This document shows positions 5,825-8,305 of a stretch of DNA of 8,305 nucleotides, one piece after another. Position 1 is the first letter of the stretch. Each line of letters opens with the position of its first letter. This stretch comes from Nostoc sp. CHAB 5834 (GTDB lineage: Bacteria; Cyanobacteriota; Cyanobacteriia; Cyanobacteriales; Nostocaceae): NCBI GenBank assembly GCA_020829485.1, contig JAIVFU010000217.1, forward strand, positions 1 to 8,305, written 5' to 3'. The notes beneath the pieces are model-generated. The model made no database searches, was not told the origin of the DNA, and saw only the letters and a list, made by a program, of their open reading frames with translations. Position numbers and translations under genes: made by a program.

Positions 5825-6034
5825 CCGTGCGCTAGGTACTAGTGTCCAACCTGCTTTGAGAAGTTTTTGATAAGTTGCCCAACCTTTAGAACCACCTGGT
5901 ATTTGATAATCTGGGACTGTAAAACCTCTAAAAGCTGTGTAAGGACGCCAAGGTTGATTAGGTTCTGTCTGCAAATACAAAATTTTCTCACCGTCGCCAC
6001 CAGACTTAGGTAACCAGCACATTTGTCGATGCAT
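5771..6034 (-). CDS. Small conserved-looking hypothetical protein (87 residues)
   Basis: I recognise no named family. The start is well supported. ATG at 6032-6034 is preceded by AAGGAG (6041-6046) at 6-base spacing and by a good promoter. The protein is soluble, with no signal peptide or membrane segment. It begins MHRQMCWLPKSGGDGEKILY. A Trp/Pro/aromatic-rich centre follows (QPWRPYTAFRGFTVPDY), then GSKGWATYQKLLKAGWTLV (about 48-66), which reads like a conserved small fold. The last 20 or so residues (ARANEFGSSSYVESTAQNQ) are low complexity and overlap an inverted-repeat arm, so they may have been added by read-through into repeat DNA. An internal ATG at codon 5 is a less likely start. It is convergent with ggt, with 55 bases between stops. 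Confidence 0.72.
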   Translation of the reverse strand: MHRQMCWLPKSGGDGEKILYLQTEPNQPWRPYTAFRGFTVPDYQIPGGSKGWATYQKLLKAGWTLVPSARANEFGSSSYVESTAQNQ

Positions 6035-6040
6035 TGCAAA

Positions 6041-6046
6041 CTCCTT
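6041..6046 (-). promoter_or_regulatory. Shine-Dalgarno site AAGGAG for the 87-residue protein
   Basis: On the minus strand AAGGAG lies six bases before the ATG at 6034-6032. This is the strongest ribosome binding site in the window and fixes the start codon. Confidence 0.75.
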
Positions 6047-6062
6047 GTACTTTTACTTTTAG

Positions 6063-6092
6063 TTAATATGCATAATAGCAGGGTTTTGTCAA
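6063..6092 (-). promoter_or_regulatory. Sigma70-type promoter for the 87-residue protein
   Basis: On the minus strand a perfect -35 TTGACA (6092-6087) is followed, after 18 bases, by TATTAA (6068-6063) as -10. With a 17-base spacer ATATTA is the alternative. Transcription would start near 6056, giving a leader of roughly 20 bases that contains the Shine-Dalgarno site. Confidence 0.6.
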
Positions 6093-6148
6093 GCTAATTA
6101 TCACCCTTCTGGGATACTTTTTTGCCTAATACTTTAGACAAAGCGTAA

Positions 6149-6238
6149 TTAAATTCTATCCCTTTCAGGATAATTACTTAACAAAGTCATAGCTTGGAAT
6201 ACATCTGCTAGAGGGGCACGAAGATAAACAGCTTTGCC
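6149..6238 (-). pseudogene. Possible C-terminal coding remnant
   Basis: On the minus strand the frame from GGC (6238-6236) to TAA (6151-6149) reads GKAVYLRAPLADVFQAMTLL, then SNYPERDRI. It has the balanced composition and helix pattern of real protein rather than random AT-rich DNA. It is preceded directly by an in-frame stop and has no start codon. The adjacent frame upstream (KEGEA) may be the continuation across a frameshift. The family is not recognised. Confidence 0.25.
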
Positions 6239-6265
6239 TCACCTTCTTTATGAGGTGAGATTTTT
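6238..6265 (+). terminator. Terminator-like hairpin without an obvious upstream gene
   Basis: CTCACCT (6238-6244) pairs with AGGTGAG (6253-6259) around an 8-base loop, followed by ATTTTT (6260-6265). The shape fits a weak Rho-independent terminator on the plus strand. The nearest plus-strand gene ends at 5715, so it would end an unannotated transcript or is left over from lost DNA. Confidence 0.4.
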
Positions 6266-6602
6266 CTAATGTTATCCGCGTTTTTTGGGATTGTGTGTAA
6301 CAATAACTACTATTTTTGCTGAAGTTCACAATTAGACTATTTATTTTTCTGATTAAATACATAAATACCATTGCCGATTTCGGAAATTACTTATAAAACT
6401 AGATAAGTCAGCATAATAAAATCCGTGTATATTTAGTTTTCTCAAAACTGTGGAATAACCAATGCATAAGGTATTGGGTGATTTTACGTTTCGTCACATA
6501 GCTTGATTTTTTAACTCAGACTTACTTTATATCCACCCTCTTTTTTTTTGGCGAAGGTATTGACGAACACTAGTATATTATTGAAGGAATATTAGATTTA
6601 AG

Positions 6603-7289
6603 ATGAAAACCATCGATAAATATATAATTCAAAAGCAAATTAAACTAGCTAAACACCCACTTTTCATCCAAATTACTAGAGAAAATTCTCTAGAAAATAT
6701 AAAATTGTTGGCTCAATACTTGAGCTTCTGGGTTATGTCTTTTCAGGACGTAATACGAATAAACGAGATGCGAATGACTGATAGTAAAATCCGTAGAGTT
6801 GCTCACCATCATTTAGTCGAGGATATGGGGCACGAGCAATGGTTTTTAAGCGATCTTCAAGAGATGAAAGTTGAAGAACCTAATCTTAAATTGCTATATA
6901 GCCGGGATTATCTTTTCACCCGTGATGCTACCTATGCCATAATATCGGAGGTTTTTCGAGCAAGTAGTGATATTGAAAGAGTTGCTTTGATAATGAGTCT
7001 TGAGTCTACAGGTCACATCTTTTTTGAGTATACTGCAAGCTTAGTAAAACAAGTCGGTTATTCTAGTAAACTCAAGTACTTCTCAATACATCATTTAGAC
7101 ATTGAAAAGAATCACGAAATTTTTGAGCAGGAAATGCAAAATTTTTTAAATAATATTCATCTTTCTGAACAAGAAGAGAAAAAAATTTGTGATATCGTTG
7201 ACCGTGTGTATCAAGCTTTCACAATTATGTTTGATGGCTTTAAGCTTTTATTAGGCAGACGGAGCCAGGTTAAAGCTTTGTTAAGTTAA
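6603..7289 (+). CDS. Heme-oxygenase-like diiron protein, probably DUF3865 (CADD-like)
   Basis: A 228-residue, all-helical, soluble protein without signal peptide. Metal-ligand candidates follow the order of the heme-oxygenase-like diiron oxidase (HDO) superfamily: Glu73 and His77 in LVEDMGHE, Glu134 (with Glu142 as alternative) in SLESTGH, then His164, Glu168 and His171. The last three have the same H-x3-[D/E]-x2-H spacing as CADD of Chlamydia (His174, Asp178, His181). The N-terminal half (NSLENIKLLAQYLSFWVMSF) resembles the Nostoc punctiforme CADD-like protein of known structure, from memory. Relatives perform O2-dependent oxidations such as decarboxylation, N-oxygenation or C-C cleavage; the reaction here is unknown. 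AAGGA at 6584-6588 is a rather distant Shine-Dalgarno (14 bases). The gene stands alone, AT-rich, in a region without HIP1 sites, suggesting transfer. Confidence 0.78.
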   Translation: MKTIDKYIIQKQIKLAKHPLFIQITRENSLENIKLLAQYLSFWVMSFQDVIRINEMRMTDSKIRRVAHHHLVEDMGHEQWFLSDLQEMKVEEPNLKLLYSRDYLFTRDATYAIISEVFRASSDIERVALIMSLESTGHIFFEYTASLVKQVGYSSKLKYFSIHHLDIEKNHEIFEQEMQNFLNNIHLSEQEEKKICDIVDRVYQAFTIMFDGFKLLLGRRSQVKALLS

Positions 7290-7505
7290 TAGAGAACGTA
7301 AACCGCAACAAAAGTTCCTTAAATATGATTTATGAAGTTAAAATTAAATTGTGTTAGCCATATATCTTGATATGTTTCGTAACAAAAACATCATATCAGC
7401 GCCTAAGAGGATGTTTGAAAAGTATTTTTGATTAAGCCGGAGTTGCAGTTGCGCCTAGCGCAACCGCCATCTCCTAGTGCGCCTTTGCATTCAATAAGAA
7501 ATTGG
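7290..7505. repeat. Intergenic gap with hairpins and a possible insertion-sequence end
   Basis: Downstream of the diiron gene, ATGTTT (7372-7377) pairs with AAACAT (7386-7391) in an imperfect hairpin that has no T-run. AAGAGGATGTTTGAAAAGT (about 7405-7423) resembles ends I associate with Nostoc insertion sequences, but there is no partner repeat. GTTGCGC (7448-7454) / GCGCAAC (7458-7464) forms a perfect 7 bp stem with a 3-base loop. It is flanked by GGAG (7439-7442) / CTCC (7471-7474) and is typical of GC-rich dispersed cyanobacterial palindromes. No gene is supported. Confidence 0.45.
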
Positions 7506-7540
7506 TCTTTGATAACCCGTAACTTGGGTTATTACAAAGA
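7506..7540 (-). terminator. Long hairpin containing the stop codon of the DUF1802 gene
   Basis: TCTTTGATAACCC (7506-7518) pairs with GGGTTAT (7526-7532) and CAAAGA (7535-7540), with only two unpaired bases (7533-7534), around a 7-base loop. The bulged bases are part of the minus-strand stop codon (7534-7532). Downstream on the minus strand the sequence is CCAATTTCTTATT, only moderately U-rich. It may act as a terminator or as a 3'-end stabilising stem. Confidence 0.5.
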
Positions 7541-8128
7541 TGGAGCATACAACTTATCACCGACAATCTGGCGAATTGTCTCTACTAGTTGAGTGTATGC
7601 AAAGTCAGATAAAACTGGTTTTGCTCCTTGCAAGTTAATTGGTTGATCTAAATCAATCCATGACTTGCAACCGCCGTATTTAGGGTGATAGGGAATTTCT
7701 TGTTGGGGTAGTTTATATGTCCGCAATAGGAGAATATAAAGCGGCTGGCGTGGTTTCCATTTGAGGCGATCGCTAATAAAATGCTCGTTCCAAATATGGA
7801 AGGGAAGCAATGTGTTGACAATAGACTCATCGCTACAGGGCAAAATATCTGTAATTTCAGCCCAACTGCCGATAGGAACTGTCTCTGGATGCCAACCTGA
7901 TGTTACTGGATAAACATGATTGGCATACTCAGCTTTCAGCATGAAAGCTTGTTGATGTTCATAAGTAGGGTAAAGCAAAATTTGCTTGTGGGCAACTTGG
8001 AAATGTCCATTTCGTTCATGGATACCGCCTTTGCGGAGCAACATAATTGTTTTGCCACTTTCCAAAGCATTTATGGCGACTGCCCATTCTTTGAGAGCAT
8101 GAAAAGTTGTAGTCAATTCCATCAGCAT
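7532..8128 (-). CDS. DUF1802 family protein
   Basis: Function is unknown. The family is common in cyanobacteria. At 198 residues the length is typical. The N-terminal block ALKEWAVAINALESGKTIML (11-30), followed by LRKGGIHERNGHFQV and LLYPTYEHQ, is the hallmark of DUF1802. The middle has PFHIWNEHFISDRLKWKPRQ (109-128) and the C-terminal part reads YGGCKSWIDLDQPI (150-163). No signal peptide or membrane helix is seen. Two candidate starts are ATG 8126-8128 (used here) and ATG 8120-8122, two codons in; neither has a convincing Shine-Dalgarno. No partner gene lies within an operon-like distance in this window. The stop codon lies inside a strong hairpin. A HIP1 site at 7766-7773 is inside the gene, in keeping with long residence in the genome. 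Confidence 0.88.
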   Translation of the reverse strand: MLMELTTTFHALKEWAVAINALESGKTIMLLRKGGIHERNGHFQVAHKQILLYPTYEHQQAFMLKAEYANHVYPVTSGWHPETVPIGSWAEITDILPCSDESIVNTLLPFHIWNEHFISDRLKWKPRQPLYILLLRTYKLPQQEIPYHPKYGGCKSWIDLDQPINLQGAKPVLSDFAYTQLVETIRQIVGDKLYAPSL

Positions 8129-8305
8129 CTACTGTAACTCTGGTTTAATTTCAAGCTAAGACCGATAACATGTGAAACTATCTAAGTAAGTCGGCAGGAA
8201 AAATCATAACTATGTAACGAAAAGTTAACCAGAACTGTTAGAGCTAAATTTAATACGTTGTGTACTGTAGTTTCCTTTTTCCCCTCTAGCTTGAATACCA
8301 CCAAT
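8129..8305. other. Intergenic region at the right edge; no supported gene
   Basis: These 177 bases contain the upstream region of the DUF1802 gene. Two minus-strand frames are open from the right edge, one for about 40 codons and one for 17. Neither gives a convincingly protein-like tail, so I do not call a gene. No clear promoter pair was found. Confidence 0.4.

Larger units (their letters stand above)
6093..6602. other. Long AT-rich intergenic region with remnants and hairpins
   Basis: These 510 bases hold no intact gene I can support. An inverted repeat GTAATTA (6145-6151) / TAATTAC (6171-6177) encloses TATCC / GGATA. A possible coding scrap lies at 6149-6238 on the minus strand, and a terminator-like hairpin at 6238-6265. 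Beyond 6266 the DNA is very AT-rich, with a nine-T run at 6541-6549. TATATTAT (6574-6581) might be a -10 element for the diiron gene, but TTGACG at 6560-6565 is too close to be its -35. Confidence 0.5.

Noticed and set aside
6174..6371. A 65-residue minus-strand gene in the gap
   Set aside because: Low-complexity Ile/Lys/Ser composition, no Shine-Dalgarno or promoter, and it overlaps a better coding remnant in another frame.
8225..8305. C-terminus of a gene entering from the right edge on the minus strand
   Set aside because: Two frames are open for a short distance but neither translation is convincing or recognisable.
1..8305. tRNA, rRNA or known riboswitch
   Set aside because: No cloverleaf with a GTTCRA-type T-loop, no rRNA segment and no recognisable riboswitch core was seen on either strand; weak or unusual ncRNAs cannot be excluded by eye.

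Overview
The window looks like chromosomal DNA of a filamentous, Nostoc/Anabaena-type cyanobacterium. It carries nine copies of the HIP1 octamer GCGATCGC (near 1268, 2755, 2922, 3064, 4426, 4663, 5329, 5638 and 7766). Intergenic DNA is AT-rich with short repeats typical of this group. Several proteins belong to cyanobacterial families (DUF1802, a probable DUF3865 protein, and a phytochelatin synthase close to Nostoc Alr0975). These assignments come from reading the sequence; no database search was run.

Left part (1-575): the possible tail of a gene entering from the left, a frameshifted remnant of a transposase C-terminus on the minus strand, and a repeat-rich leader with GGCTAACGC three times at an exact 38 bp period. 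Positions 576-2895 hold a tight three-gene operon for an OpuC/ProX-class ABC importer: ATPase, one permease, then a lipoprotein binding protein. The ATPase lacks the CBS domains of classical osmoregulated versions. A truncated Uma2 (DUF820) fragment lies tail-to-tail against the operon's end.

Centre (3105-5715): a bacterial phytochelatin synthase (minus) and a gamma-glutamyltransferase (plus) diverge from one 100 bp intergenic region, and both have export signals. PCS-like enzymes of this type remove Gly from glutathione and GGT removes gamma-Glu, so together they could dismantle glutathione or its conjugates in the periplasm. The GGT carries about 21 extra residues just before its catalytic, self-cleaving Thr403. 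The extra DNA looks like a cyanobacterial intergenic repeat that is now translated.

Right part (5716-8305): a small conserved-looking 87-residue protein (minus) with a clear promoter and Shine-Dalgarno site; a 568 bp gap with a coding remnant and a terminator-like hairpin; an isolated heme-oxygenase-like diiron protein (probably DUF3865/CADD-like) in a 2.1 kb stretch without HIP1 sites; a repeat-rich gap; and a DUF1802 protein (minus) whose stop codon sits inside a long hairpin. The last 177 bases hold no gene I can support.

The best candidates for something new are the repeat-derived segment in GGT, the exported PCS/GGT pair beside a CBS-less OpuC-type importer (possibly a thiol salvage locus), and the solitary diiron enzyme.
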